DNA of 64,000 nt, from the NCBI GenBank assembly GCA_026710795.1, contig JAPOQK010000009.1, forward strand, positions 1-64,000. Direction: 5' to 3'. Shown here one piece after another: positions 23,496-33,020 of this stretch; within the stretch, counting starts at the first letter, position 1; each line of letters opens with the position of its first letter. Origin of the DNA: Candidatus Poribacteria bacterium (lineage in GTDB: Bacteria; Poribacteria; WGA-4E; WGA-3G). Position numbers and translations under genes: made by a program. The notes below the pieces were generated by a model. That model worked only from the letters and a program-made list of their open reading frames with translations. It had not been told where the DNA came from and searched no databases.

Positions 23496-25427
23496 TTATA
23501 GGCTATGTCCTGCACCTGACGAAGGCATGTATAGATTCAACACAAAACTAATTATACTGAGTATACTTCGCGGAACAAAATCTCCTAAAACTAATCCGAG
23601 GAAAAATGGAATTGCTCTCCGGTATGTTTGCCATCCTGAGAACCGTAGGATCATGAACTTTATAAACCAACTAACCATGACAGGAAACCAAAAATAGATA
23701 AGACCACCCCAAGAAGCACCTGAAAGCACATACCCTGACGGATGTAGTGTCCACCATAGCAGACGCGTTCGTAAGAAATTGAGCAGGAACACAAATAGGA
23801 AGCCACCACCCATAAATACGATTGAGCTAATATTTGCTTCCTTTGGATGCTGCAACCAACTCTGAAGTGGATTGAAACTCTCCCACCCGAAATGTCCAAC
23901 GTGACCTTGACACCTCGCCAGCACACCATAATGATACCCTACATGTAGATATGTCCAAAACGTAGCAAGTGCACCAACACCGATAGCAAGTCCCATGCAT
24001 AGCAGTAAGGTCTTACCGGGGATCTTCGCTTGATCCCCAATTCTAAGTGATTCAATTTGGTTCGGCATTGGGTGGGACCGGTTACATCGGTTAAATGCAT
24101 AAAGAAACGTCATCACAGTAAGGTTTGCTGCACCTAAACTACGTGAACCGAATGTATTGACCATGATTTGACGCGGATTAATACCGATTACCTCATGATA
24201 GGGTGGTCCAAGTTCAGCGCGAACTCGTCCGATTGCTAATGCAAACGCAATAAACAATGCGTAAAAGATACCAATCACCCATAACGACATTCCTGCTATA
24301 TAGCAGAATCCAAACACTGCAGCCACGCTAAGAACAGTGAGAATTGCTGTTGTTCGATAGGATATTGGTTCGTTTGTATCATCGCCTCGTTCAAGTCCCA
24401 CAACATGCTTGAAAAATCTAAGGATGTGTCTACGTCCCATCCATAACGTCAACACAGCAATTCCTATCCACGCTCCCGATGCGCGGTCATTGAGGTGGAG
24501 TTTGCTGATATTTGTTATACCGACAGCACTTGCAATCACCCGTTCAGCGCGTGTAAGCCAAAAGAAAAACCATGTAGAAAATGCAAGATCAAGCGGCATG
24601 AAATATGTCAATCCAACGATTGCGAGATTGAAGTTCATTGAAACATAGCCGACTGCGTTCCAAGGTCTGTCTGTGAGATGTTGATCAAGTCGGTAACTTG
24701 AAGGAAAAGCAGGTATAACAGGAAATAGATCGTGTAAACCAGCGAGAACACGAACCGATGCGGCAATCCCAAACCCTATCCAGAGCGAACGTGAAGTGAA
24801 AAAACTACGGTTTGTTGTCATCTGCAATGGTAACTGTGTTAATGGAAAGCTTAATTTCTCGCGTTCCATCCACTGTTTCCGAAGTAGTAACCCCAAGCAC
24901 AACAACGAACCGTATAGAAATAGTATAAAAATTGACCAGATTAGTACTGGCTTCACCCATATCCGCAGATGCTCCGGCAAATATAGACTTGATTCCCCTT
25001 CATAATAACCCGTCAACCACTCGGATTCATGTACCGTTAACCATTCGGGGATGTGGTGTAAAAAGAATTGTGCCCATTCATTTTCTGGTGTTGCGAACCA
25101 GAACGGGTGCGCAAGAGTCCCCATCAGGATTGCCATCATCGCATGTCCTGAGATGGTGGAGACCATCGTAACCATGATGTAGATGAGTAGCAATTCGGCA
25201 GGTGTAAATGCGAAACGTGGTGTTATTTTTCGGAGGATGACATTCAACGCGAGTAGGACTACCAGCGTAAAAACTGCATTAGAAAAAGGGGAAACGAGTG
25301 TGTAGACTGCATACCAGAGTTCACTTGCTATTCCGACCCAGTATGCGTTGACGATGACGAGGATTAAGCCAACAATTATCGCTTTTTTTGTGATGACCTC
25401 GGTAGTTTGCGAGGGTTGTGGATTCAT
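23496..25427 (-). CDS. Large multi-pass membrane protein (DUF6785/DUF6784-like)
   Basis: A 643-residue protein with about 13-14 hydrophobic segments, starting AIIVGLILVIVNAYWVGI and ending SIISFVLNLYMPSS. Segments such as FAFTPAELLLIYIMVTMVS and WMEREKLSFPLTQLPLQM are those I associate with the DUF6785/DUF6784 pair, found in Planctomycetes and Poribacteria and distantly like OPT-type transporters. Solute transport is an inference; no substrate is known. The following ABC ATPase gene is 28 bp away but need not be functionally linked. Confidence 0.68.
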   Translation of the reverse strand: MNPQPSQTTEVITKKAIIVGLILVIVNAYWVGIASELWYAVYTLVSPFSNAVFTLVVLLALNVILRKITPRFAFTPAELLLIYIMVTMVSTISGHAMMAILMGTLAHPFWFATPENEWAQFFLHHIPEWLTVHESEWLTGYYEGESSLYLPEHLRIWVKPVLIWSIFILFLYGSLLCLGLLLRKQWMEREKLSFPLTQLPLQMTTNRSFFTSRSLWIGFGIAASVRVLAGLHDLFPVIPAFPSSYRLDQHLTDRPWNAVGYVSMNFNLAIVGLTYFMPLDLAFSTWFFFWLTRAERVIASAVGITNISKLHLNDRASGAWIGIAVLTLWMGRRHILRFFKHVVGLERGDDTNEPISYRTTAILTVLSVAAVFGFCYIAGMSLWVIGIFYALFIAFALAIGRVRAELGPPYHEVIGINPRQIMVNTFGSRSLGAANLTVMTFLYAFNRCNRSHPMPNQIESLRIGDQAKIPGKTLLLCMGLAIGVGALATFWTYLHVGYHYGVLARCQGHVGHFGWESFNPLQSWLQHPKEANISSIVFMGGGFLFVFLLNFLRTRLLWWTLHPSGYVLSGASWGGLIYFWFPVMVSWFIKFMILRFSGWQTYRRAIPFFLGLVLGDFVPRSILSIISFVLNLYMPSSGAGHSL

Positions 25428-25460
25428 TTATTTTTTGTGGGGAGAATAAATACTCAGCGG

Positions 25461-25625
25461 CTCCTGACTGTCAGGAGTTGGATAGAAAAACGGATGTCTC
25501 AGTGGGTAAAGTAAAACACAAATCTGAGTGGTATTCTTCAGGTAACTGCACCAACTGGTTGGTTACGACACGCGAGCGTGCCTATTACCATGTTGGGTTT
25601 TACTTCGTTCTATGGAACCTAAAAG
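25461..25625. repeat. Palindromes and degenerate poribacterial-type repeat upstream of the membrane protein
   Basis: The 199-bp spacer holds CTCCTGAC-t-GTCAGGAG (25461-25477), ACCAAC-tg-GTTGGT (25550-25563), CACGC-ga-GCGTG (about 25568-25580) and a TTGGGTTT...GAACCTA stretch at about 25592-25622. No open frame of interest is present. Confidence 0.5.
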
Positions 25626-25626
25626 T

Positions 25627-27162
25627 TCAAACGCCACGCACCAGAGTCTGCAATTCTTGTCCCATATATTTCAGCATCTGACCGAGTGTTTGATATAACT
25701 TAATAGTGCTTCCTACCTCATCTGCGTTTATGATACGAATTGCTTCCTGTAGCTGTGTGTCATGACGTAAATTTACAATTCGTTCAATACCAACATTGAA
25801 ATTAAAGAGTTGTTCAGCTCGTATAATCAACCACCGTAAACTAACGCGGTATCCATCATCTGCAAGTTTATTTCTAAATTCTGGAAGTGTTTCCTCAAGT
25901 AGTGCGAAATCTTTGGGGATTTCCCCTATCCGCTTGACTTCATCTTCAATCCAATTGGTGACATAATTCTCAACCGATTTCTTTTCTGCGACAAGCCGCT
26001 GCATCATCTGTTCGATTCTTTCAGGTTGCTGTTCGGTGACAGGCACATGCGGGGTAATACCTGATTTGTCAATTGACGTTCCGTTGGGAGTATAATATGA
26101 GGAGATGGTAAGTGATATTGCACCGATACTTGTCAGCGGATATCGTTTTTGGACAACACCTTTTCCATAAGTTTTTGTACCTACGAGGATACCTCGACCT
26201 GTATCTTTTATTGCCCCTGCAACGATTTCGGATGCGCTTGCACTGTATTCATCAACAAGAACGACAACAGGTATTTCTGGCGAACACAAGATATCAGGAT
26301 GTGCAGGATATTCTTCATCAAAATTGCTTTTCCTGCCTTTTGTAGATACAATAATGCCTTTATCAATAAATGCGTCTGCAATATGGTATGCGGCATCAAG
26401 TAACCCTCCCTGATTACTACGTAAATCCAAGATAAGTGCTTGCATACCTGCTTCGTGATGTGCAGCGAGTGCTTTGTTGAATTCCTCTTCAGTGCCACCT
26501 ACCCGGTTTGTACCGATGAATTTGGTGATTCGGATATACCCGATTTTGCCATCCAGCATAGTAGTTGTCACACTGGGAATTGATATTTTTGCACGTTTCA
26601 ATTTGACATCAAAGGGTTCGAGGAATTTTCGTTGTACTGTTATGGTGACATCAGTATCGACTGCGCCTCTAAGTAGGTCGACTACATCATCAACCGTCAT
26701 GCCTGTTCTGTCTCCCAAGAATACTTGTGTTCCATTGACTTTAGTGATGTAATCTCCAGCCTGCAAATGGGCAGAGTCTGCGGGTGTGCCCGGTATAGGT
26801 TTAGATATTTTAATGAACCCTCGGTGATCGGGAAAAATTCCTACACCAATCCCACCGAAATTTGCATTGTATAGATTTTCGACGGAACGTTGATGGTCGC
26901 GTTCAGATAAGAGATATGTGTAGGGATCGCCCATAGCAGCGAGTGCCCCCTTGATTGCGCCATGGTACATTGCATTTCTGTCTACTGGTTTATAGTAATT
27001 TTCTTCTGCGATGTATATTGCATTCGAGAGTGCTTCACTCAGCATTCTGAGGGTGTACCGTTTATCATCACTCGTCGCACCATTCTCACTTGAATGTATG
27101 ATAAGTAAAGGAAGTCCTATCGCGACCACTAAAACGATGAAGGACAAAGTAAATCTTTTCAT
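25627..27162 (-). CDS. ctpA: S41-family carboxyl-terminal processing protease
   Basis: A 511-residue periplasmic protease with an N-terminal signal/anchor (TLSFIVLVVAIGLPLLII). A PDZ domain follows at about 85-175 (GGIGVGIFPDHRGFIKISKPI ... GDYITKVNG). The S41 catalytic core has ILDLRSNQGGLLDAA, the serine block DEYSASASEIVAGA and the general-base lysine in TYGKGVVQ. CTPs trim C-termini of envelope proteins or degrade unfolded ones. The last 130 residues are a helical C-terminal extension. AGGG precedes the ATG by seven bases. It is a single gene. Confidence 0.92.
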   Translation of the reverse strand: MKRFTLSFIVLVVAIGLPLLIIHSSENGATSDDKRYTLRMLSEALSNAIYIAEENYYKPVDRNAMYHGAIKGALAAMGDPYTYLLSERDHQRSVENLYNANFGGIGVGIFPDHRGFIKISKPIPGTPADSAHLQAGDYITKVNGTQVFLGDRTGMTVDDVVDLLRGAVDTDVTITVQRKFLEPFDVKLKRAKISIPSVTTTMLDGKIGYIRITKFIGTNRVGGTEEEFNKALAAHHEAGMQALILDLRSNQGGLLDAAYHIADAFIDKGIIVSTKGRKSNFDEEYPAHPDILCSPEIPVVVLVDEYSASASEIVAGAIKDTGRGILVGTKTYGKGVVQKRYPLTSIGAISLTISSYYTPNGTSIDKSGITPHVPVTEQQPERIEQMMQRLVAEKKSVENYVTNWIEDEVKRIGEIPKDFALLEETLPEFRNKLADDGYRVSLRWLIIRAEQLFNFNVGIERIVNLRHDTQLQEAIRIINADEVGSTIKLYQTLGQMLKYMGQELQTLVRGV

Positions 27163-27306
27163 GATAATACCCTACTATGGAAAATTGGCTCACAATTTGG
27201 TGTCGTATTTAGGCATGTTATTATATCATATCATGACTTGAACGATTGTGCAATGCAAATTTGTCACACTGACTATAGAACCATAGAAGATAATCGCATT
27301 CAGAAG

Positions 27307-27328
27307 GTCACTCCTACACAAGAGTGAC
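27307..27328. repeat. Short hairpin between the S41 protease and acyltransferase genes
   Basis: GTCACTC (27307-27313) and GAGTGAC (27322-27328) form a 7-bp stem 15 bases past the acyltransferase stop codon. There is no T run on the minus strand, so it is at best a weak terminator. The CTCCTACA within resembles the end of the larger palindromic repeats. Confidence 0.35.
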
Positions 27329-27342
27329 ATTATTTTATTCAA

Positions 27343-28239
27343 CTACTTCGGTTGCGTTTTCCATCGGTTGTGTAACCAAAGCCACTGTTCTGGATATTGT
27401 TCTATGTATTTCTCCAATTTTTTCATAAGTATCGTTGTGTACTTTTCTATATCATGCTCAGTATCGTTGGATGGTTCCATATAAATCGGTGGAGAAATAT
27501 GTACTTGATGTTGGTTATTAGGTTGACGAATATCCAAAGAAAAAAGTATCGGTGCATCTGTTTTTAGTGCGATGGCTACTGGACCTTTCGCAGTAGAAGC
27601 ATGTTTTCCAAAAAATTCAATGAATACACCTTGTTCTCCTGCGTTTTGATCGGCAAAAAAACCTACGGCATCGTTATTTTTTAGTGCACGTAATGTGGAA
27701 CGAATTGCGTTTTTTCGTGGTATTAATTCTAAACTCATAAGTTCCCTGCTCTGCCAAACGTAGTCATTGAGTTTTGCATTTTTGAGTGGAAATGCAATCG
27801 CTTTAGCACGGTTCGGGATGAGTAAACCATAGACAAGTGAAAGAAGTTCCCAATTCCCAAAATGTGGCAGAAATACAATTGCCCCTTTACCTTTGTCCAA
27901 TGCTCTATTGAGATGTTCTACGCCATCTACAGTAACGTTGTTCCACATATTCTCAGGAGTCAATTTGCTGAAACGCATGAATTCAATAATTGTTTTACTG
28001 AAGTTGATAAAACTTGCTTTACATATTTCTCGTTGTCGTTCCTCATTAATGTCGTTCCCAAAGGCTATTTGTAAGTTGCTAAGTGCAATCTGTCGACGTT
28101 TTTTAAGTATTCGAAATAGAAGTTTACCAATTACAGTTCCAAGTGACATTGCCCATTTGTTCGAGAGGAGTCGGCATATCCAACCAAAAAACATAACAGT
28201 CTGATATACAAGACTGTCTTTCCACCTGTTTTGTGCCAT
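27343..28239 (-). CDS. Lysophospholipid / lipid A acyltransferase family protein (LpxL/HtrB-like)
   Basis: The start is placed at 28239 (MAQNRWKDSLVYQ); the frame is open for 83 more codons upstream, but that stretch is encoded by a MITE-like repeat. The 298-residue protein has an N-terminal hydrophobic segment and the acyltransferase HX4E motif (HFGNWELL) near residue 130. It also has the RKNAIRSTLRALK and GFFADQNAG blocks and a C-terminal PEQWLWLHNRWKT, all hallmarks of LpxL/LpxM-type enzymes that add secondary acyl chains to lipid A at the inner membrane. The final Trp-rich motif is very diagnostic. This supports an LPS-bearing outer membrane. Confidence 0.9.
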   Translation of the reverse strand: MAQNRWKDSLVYQTVMFFGWICRLLSNKWAMSLGTVIGKLLFRILKKRRQIALSNLQIAFGNDINEERQREICKASFINFSKTIIEFMRFSKLTPENMWNNVTVDGVEHLNRALDKGKGAIVFLPHFGNWELLSLVYGLLIPNRAKAIAFPLKNAKLNDYVWQSRELMSLELIPRKNAIRSTLRALKNNDAVGFFADQNAGEQGVFIEFFGKHASTAKGPVAIALKTDAPILFSLDIRQPNNQHQVHISPPIYMEPSNDTEHDIEKYTTILMKKLEKYIEQYPEQWLWLHNRWKTQPK

Positions 28240-28342
28240 TGTTTCTATCCGTCTGTAATGTCTATAAACATCTTTATTATGTATTACTATAAATTTAGAG
28301 TATATCACGGGTGATTGTATAAGGCAACTTGTGTTTAGTAGT

Positions 28343-28473
28343 GGGTGTGTAAAGTTTTTGGCATTAACCGCATAATTCTTTGTAGGAGGGAACTCTGATT
28401 CCCGATCTGTCGAGATTCGGAGATCGCTCCTACAAGTATTTTGATCATATTTTACCAAAAACTTTACACACCC
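28343..28473. mobile_element. 131-bp MITE-like element with 19-bp perfect terminal inverted repeats (copy B)
   Basis: GGGTGTGTAAAGTTTTTGG (28343-28361) and its exact complement at 28455-28473 bound the element. The core at 28381-28434 is itself a long hairpin, TGTAGGAGGGAACT...AGATCGCTCCTACA, matching in inverse orientation the core at 2635-2700. It sits 104 bp upstream of the acyltransferase start and just before the cupin promoter. Confidence 0.8.
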
Positions 28474-28489
28474 GGTACTGGTTTTCAAC

Positions 28490-28518
28490 TTGATAGGTGT
28501 TTAGTTGTGTGATAGAAT
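28490..28518 (+). promoter_or_regulatory. Promoter of the cupin gene
   Basis: TTGATA (28490-28495) and TAGAAT (28513-28518) are 17 bases apart. The ribosome binding site AAAGGAG (28528-28534) and the ATG at 28542 follow closely, giving a 5' leader of under 20 nt. Confidence 0.65.
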
Positions 28519-28541
28519 GATGGCATGAAAGGAGAAAACGA

Positions 28542-28847
28542 ATGTCAGAAACAGTTAGGACAGATATAAAAGGAATTGATCGTTTTATACTTGAGGCTGG
28601 GGCAGATAGAGAACAACTTAGTCTACATATATCAGAAGTCGGACCCGGTCAACGCGCACATCCACCACATACTCATGATGGACAGGAAATATTCTATGTT
28701 TTTTCAGGTGAAGGTGAAGTGCTATTCGGGGAACAGGCACACCGTATTAGTGATAACGAAGCGGTGCATGTTGACTGCCAAGTATTACATGGTATACGTA
28801 ACGTTGGAGAGACACCGTTACGATATGCCGTAATAATTGCACGTTGA
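28542..28847 (+). CDS. Cupin-domain protein
   Basis: A 101-residue single-cupin protein. The first cupin motif supplies the metal ligands (HPPHTHDGQEIFYVFSGEGEV) and the second is the shorter ...DCQVLHGIRNVG segment with its His. Such small cupins bind a metal and act as sugar isomerases, dioxygenases or ligand sensors; the function here is open. Start and ribosome binding site are clear, and it appears to have its own promoter. Confidence 0.85.
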   Translation: MSETVRTDIKGIDRFILEAGADREQLSLHISEVGPGQRAHPPHTHDGQEIFYVFSGEGEVLFGEQAHRISDNEAVHVDCQVLHGIRNVGETPLRYAVIIAR

Positions 28848-28881
28848 TCAACATTTTTTGAGTATAAATGTTTAACATTTT

Positions 28882-29310
28882 TTATTCTGAAGGAGGTTCA
28901 GCCAATTCCGCATGTCGCAATTGATAGATACCGTAGATTCCGCCAATTATTAACAGTATTCCTATCGTGCTTATTCCTCGTCGTATCCATACTGGGTGTA
29001 AGAATTGCGATATATTGGCAAGTGGTTGTAACAATCGCGACACACCAATATTCACATAGAATACGCCATAGGCAATCAAACACATCTCGCTAAGAAGTTG
29101 CTGCTTCAATGAATTTACTGATAGACCGAAGGGGTTTATGAGGTAATCTCCAGAGAATATGAGTGTTATGCCGACAATAAAAAAAGTTACCAGTGTTATC
29201 ATAGAATATGCGGACTGCCGTAGGACTATGGCTAACAGGATACTTACACCACCCAAAATCACACTAATAATACCCTGAAATATTTGAACCCCTCTGCTGT
29301 GTGCTATCAT
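28882..29310 (-). CDS. Small membrane protein, four transmembrane segments
   Basis: A 142-residue protein with four hydrophobic stretches (IISVILGGVSILLAIVL, MITLVTFFIVGITLIFS, MCLIAYGVFYVNIGV, ISTIGILLIIGGIYGIY) and short loops; the C-terminus is acidic. I do not recognise a named family. AAAGG precedes the ATG. It lies 19 bp after the disrupted outer-membrane barrel gene on the same strand and may have been co-transcribed with it. Confidence 0.7.
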   Translation of the reverse strand: MIAHSRGVQIFQGIISVILGGVSILLAIVLRQSAYSMITLVTFFIVGITLIFSGDYLINPFGLSVNSLKQQLLSEMCLIAYGVFYVNIGVSRLLQPLANISQFLHPVWIRRGISTIGILLIIGGIYGIYQLRHAELAEPPSE

Positions 29311-29329
29311 TTTGCCTTTCTAATGTTAA

Positions 29330-30439
29330 CTAAAATGAATATAATACTGTCACAGAGACCAGTGGACCGAATTCAAACGCATCGCTTTCTTCAAATTTTA
29401 CAACATCAAGCGCGTCAGTGTCATCATAAAGCGTTTTTTGATGTAATGGCAACAGCAACGAAACTGATAACGGGACGTTAAACGGTGTACTTATTGATGT
29501 TCCCATAGATGCCATGCCGAAAAGGAGTCCAGTATTTTTATCTATTTCTCCATCCCAATGCGCAAAAGATTGATATATCCCAAGGTAACCCGCTCGGAAA
29601 GAGAACCATTTATTCAGACGGTAATTCAACCCAGCAGTATATGTAAGTTCATTCGAACCGCGATATGTTTTGTTGTTCTCGTAAAACGGTAATTTTGCAC
29701 GCAGGCTGGTATGCGTTGCCAATCCTTTATAAACAGGCAGGTTATAGTGCAGATTTACAATAGGGTTGAAAGTGCCAGTTCCGAATTGGATATGTAGATG
29801 TTCCTCTCCCTTTTTCCCAAGTTTCCACGGATCTTCCTCAGTATTACCAAATGGAATAGACATTCCGATACGACCCATCACATAATCTTTCTCAGCAAGA
29901 ACACCTACTCTATAATGTCCAAGAAAAACTTCTGAATCTGTTAGACCGGTGTATGTTTCATTGCGATGATGGATACGTCCATTTTCTTCAATAGCATCCC
30001 ATTGTTCTTGAGTATACTCAACGCCTTCGATCTTCTCTATACTTGCATCTTGGACTTTGGATTCATAGGGTAAGTTTGCTTCCAATATCCATTGAAGACC
30101 GATAAGGTATTTTAATGCGACATCAATGCGGTAAATGTTTAAATTGACATGATGCCTATGTTCTGGAACCGTGTCTATTTTTCGTATTCCGTTTTGGTCG
30201 ATGAAAACGCCTTCATCTTCAAAGTGTCCACCTTGTGCATCAAACCATCGCATCATGCTAACAGATGCTTGAAATCTTTTTCCTTCTGAAGTCAAACTGA
30301 CTTCACCCGACCCACCACGTGGGATTGCGGGATTGCTTCACGCGCCTCAGCTTTCCTGTCCAAATGCACTATGCAGGATACCGAATGGGAGTAATAGAAA
30401 TTGTAGTAGGAGTATTATGTGTGAAATTCGAGTTTTCAT
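29330..30439 (-). pseudogene. Outer-membrane beta-barrel protein interrupted between signal peptide and barrel (pseudogene or phase-variable)
   Basis: From ATG at 30439 a clear signal peptide reads KTRISHIILLLQFLLLPFG ... AFGQES. The same frame then meets TGA at 30349-30347 and again at 30340-30338 before continuing as an open 321-residue barrel (SLTSEGKRFQASVSMMRW ... SVTVLYSF). Between them lies an exact tandem duplication of 8 bp (GGGATTGC twice, 30321-30336). In the +2 frame the gap region reads plausible protein (KAEAREAIPQ), so I infer two frame-compensating indels: the 8-bp duplication and a 1-2 base change in the GAAAG run. Alternating strands and a terminal aromatic residue indicate an outer-membrane barrel. 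An internal TTG start would lack the signal peptide and so could not be exported. Confidence 0.7.
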
Positions 30440-30590
30440 TGTGTAGTTTTGAGTAGGCAATGTTTGCCTTTTTCCTTATTGTTTTGTGTTGACAACCCGT
30501 GTCTATTATGTTTTAGATTTGTCTTTATTCAGCAGGCAAATTCAAGTAAATAGGCGTTATACATTCGAAGATATGTACTTACGATCATGT

Positions 30591-31526
30591 TTATTTTCTT
30601 TCAAGGTTTAACCAAGCCATTTCGTCATCGGAGAGATCAAGATTCAATGCACCAAGTGAAGATGCCATCTCTTCTAAGTTAGCTGGACCGACGATAGGAA
30701 AGATAGGGAAAGGTAGGTGGACGCAATAAGCGAGAGAGACCTGAATTGCGGAAAATCCGTATTTTTTACCTAATTGTTTGGCGCGTTCGAGTCTTTCAAA
30801 GTTATCATCGTTGTAATACACGCGTACCATATCACCGTTATCTCGGTTCTCTTGTGTAAATGCACCACTAAAGAACCCTCGTGCTTGCGATGACCACGGC
30901 ATCAAAGGGAATTGGCTTTCTACATGCCAACGGCGTGCATCAGCATCAACGTTTACACAGCCTCCCCACATCGGTTCCATTGGGACAGCAAGGCTTATGT
31001 TGTTACTACAAGCAACGAAACCGCTCAAATTGTTTTCTGAAGCGTAGGTATTTGCTTCAACGATACGGTTGGGTTGCCAATTTGAAGCGGCGATAGTTCG
31101 GATACGTCCAGCGTCTATCTCTTTGTTCAAATAATCAATGATCGTGCTTACTGGCATTGCAGGATCATCTCTATGGAGCATATAAAGGTCAATATAATCG
31201 GTGTTGAGACGAGTTAGGTTTTCGTCAAGGTCCTGTTTGATGTATTCTGGTGAAACACGGTTTGGTACACCACCATGAGGATGTCCACCTTTATCTATCA
31301 GAAACACCTCGTCCCTATTTCCACGTTCCTGCATCCATTGTCCAATTAACCTTTCGCTATTACCGCCTCCATAAATGTGTGCTGTGTCAAGTATATTTCC
31401 ACCTGCTTCAAAGAATGTATCCAACATTTTAACACTATGTTCATAGTCCCCAGGTGAATACATCATAGTTCCCAGAATTAGTTGTGAAATCTCTTGGTCA
31501 ACACCGGGAATTTTTATCCGCTTCAT
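30591..31526 (-). CDS. Aldo/keto reductase
   Basis: A 311-residue NADPH-dependent reductase of the (beta/alpha)8 AKR family. The catalytic set is visible: Asp and Tyr in NILDTAHIYGGGNSERLIG, Lys in VFLIDKGGHP and His in IDLYMLHRDD. The C-terminal IFPIVGPANLEEMASSLGAL segment binds the cofactor. The substrate is unknown. It is a single gene, followed upstream by a 534-bp spacer that contains a small inverted-repeat element. Confidence 0.92.
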   Translation of the reverse strand: MKRIKIPGVDQEISQLILGTMMYSPGDYEHSVKMLDTFFEAGGNILDTAHIYGGGNSERLIGQWMQERGNRDEVFLIDKGGHPHGGVPNRVSPEYIKQDLDENLTRLNTDYIDLYMLHRDDPAMPVSTIIDYLNKEIDAGRIRTIAASNWQPNRIVEANTYASENNLSGFVACSNNISLAVPMEPMWGGCVNVDADARRWHVESQFPLMPWSSQARGFFSGAFTQENRDNGDMVRVYYNDDNFERLERAKQLGKKYGFSAIQVSLAYCVHLPFPIFPIVGPANLEEMASSLGALNLDLSDDEMAWLNLERK

Positions 31527-31767
31527 TTAATTGCTTTCCTCATTTCTACCTTTTCTTTGTTTCTAAACGCTACGATTTTGATGATTTACATCAGAACATT
31601 GTATCACATTAGATACAGGAATTCAATGTAAAATTCTAATCTTACCAGAGACAATTATTTCTCTCGAATCGTATTTACAGCAGGTGTTAACAAACTCAAT
31701 TCACACACAATAATTGTTGTTTAGGGGTTTTCATACCTAACTATCCAACTTATAGCACAACCCTAAA

Positions 31768-31881
31768 AGTTTTAGAGTCAATCCTGACAAAAATTGTCAT
31801 AATAAAGCCGTAATCCCTGTGCTGATAAGAGTTTGTAGCCTTAGTCAAAAATTGACAAAATTACGATTGACTCTAAAAACT
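31768..31881. mobile_element. 114-bp MITE-like element with TAGAGTCAATC inverted ends
   Basis: AGTTTTAGAGTCAATC (31768-31783) is mirrored by GATTGACTCTAAAAACT (31865-31881), differing by one extra A. Inside, GACAAAAATTGTC is a further small palindrome. The 31527-32060 spacer has no gene; apart from this element it is plain AT-rich sequence. Confidence 0.6.
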
Positions 31882-32060
31882 CTAAAGTATGACATTTAAA
31901 ACCCGTCAATAGTCGTGAATATATTGAGAATGTGTTTTCTTATCCGTATTATGTTTTCGGTGGTAAATCTTATTTGTTTAACAGACAGAATCCTCCTACT
32001 TTATTTCTATTCACCTTTTTAAAATACGACAAATGATTGTCTGTAAATATTGCCTTACCG

Positions 32061-33020
32061 TTAGAGGCGATTCTGGTAAATTGCTTGAACGAGTTCCATG
32101 GTTTTGATTGCATCAGCAAAACAAGTTAACGGTTGTTTGTCTTGCTGAATACAATCAACGAAATGTCTACTTTCTCCATAAAATCCGTAGGTCTTATGTA
32201 CTGAATCAGAATTAGCTGCTTCTTCAGGGGTAATTTCAGTTTTTCCTTCATGCGTGTGTAGTATAGCAGCACCACCAGCATCCGGATTAATATATGCGGA
32301 TATACCTTGTGCGTGCATCTCAAAGGTATGGATTCGTCCACCGACTGCCCAATTGGTGCATAAATACCCGGATGCACCGCTTGTGAACTTAACAAGTGCG
32401 TTGAAACTGTTCTCTCGTTCGGAGTAGAAACGATTGATGTCACTCGCAACTGCTTGAACATCACCACCACCGAGCCAACGAAGTGCGTCTACAGCGTGAA
32501 TAGCATCACATGTCAATACATCAATAACACCATCATAATATAGAGCGTTTGGTGAATTTTTGTGGAAGGTAGACATACACTGAATAATTGGTCCATTCTC
32601 TTCAACGATCTGCTTAACTTTTTGCATAAGCGGAATAAAACGACGGTTGAAACCTACCATCGTTTTGCACCCATGCTTTTCTGCTGCCAATGCCATTTCC
32701 TTTGTTTGATGCATCGTGATTCCTGGTGGTTTCTCAATGAATACATGATGTTTCTGTGATAAACAGTGGATTACAAGAGGGAACAGATGTTGTGGAGGCA
32801 TCAAGATGTAGACAGCATTTGGACTTGTTTGTTCAAGCATTTTCCGATAGTCAGTAAAGGTATGTTCTATCTGAAATTTCTCTGCGGTTGTATGGAGTTT
32901 GGATTCTACAAAATCACATAACCCTACGAGATTGACATCTTCAAATTCTGAGAGTGATGGATAGTGCACCCCGTTTGCCATACCACCTGCTCCGATTAAA
33001 GCGATGTTAACTTTGTTCAT
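32061..33020 (-). CDS. Gfo/Idh/MocA family oxidoreductase
   Basis: The start at 33020 follows GGAGG; the frame extends 31 codons upstream without conserved sequence. The 319-residue protein has an N-terminal Rossmann fold (ALIGAGGMANGVHYPSL), the signature VFIEKPPGITMHQTKEM with its catalytic Lys, and a C-terminal sheet domain with TCDAIHAVDALRWLGGG containing the usual His. Members oxidise or reduce sugars and polyols with NAD(P). The substrate is not inferable. Divergent from the hyuB-like gene, 96 bp apart. Confidence 0.9.
   Translation of the reverse strand: MNKVNIALIGAGGMANGVHYPSLSEFEDVNLVGLCDFVESKLHTTAEKFQIEHTFTDYRKMLEQTSPNAVYILMPPQHLFPLVIHCLSQKHHVFIEKPPGITMHQTKEMALAAEKHGCKTMVGFNRRFIPLMQKVKQIVEENGPIIQCMSTFHKNSPNALYYDGVIDVLTCDAIHAVDALRWLGGGDVQAVASDINRFYSERENSFNALVKFTSGASGYLCTNWAVGGRIHTFEMHAQGISAYINPDAGGAAILHTHEGKTEITPEEAANSDSVHKTYGFYGESRHFVDCIQQDKQPLTCFADAIKTMELVQAIYQNRL

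Noticed and set aside
28240-28488. 83-codon N-terminal extension of the acyltransferase (open frame to 28488).
   Set aside because: The extension is encoded by a MITE-like repeat and lacks family similarity; the protein aligns from MAQNRWKDSL.
30338-30349. In-frame TGA codons read as selenocysteine in the barrel gene.
   Set aside because: No Sec-insertion hairpin or selenoprotein family is recognisable; an 8-bp duplication beside them explains the frame break better.
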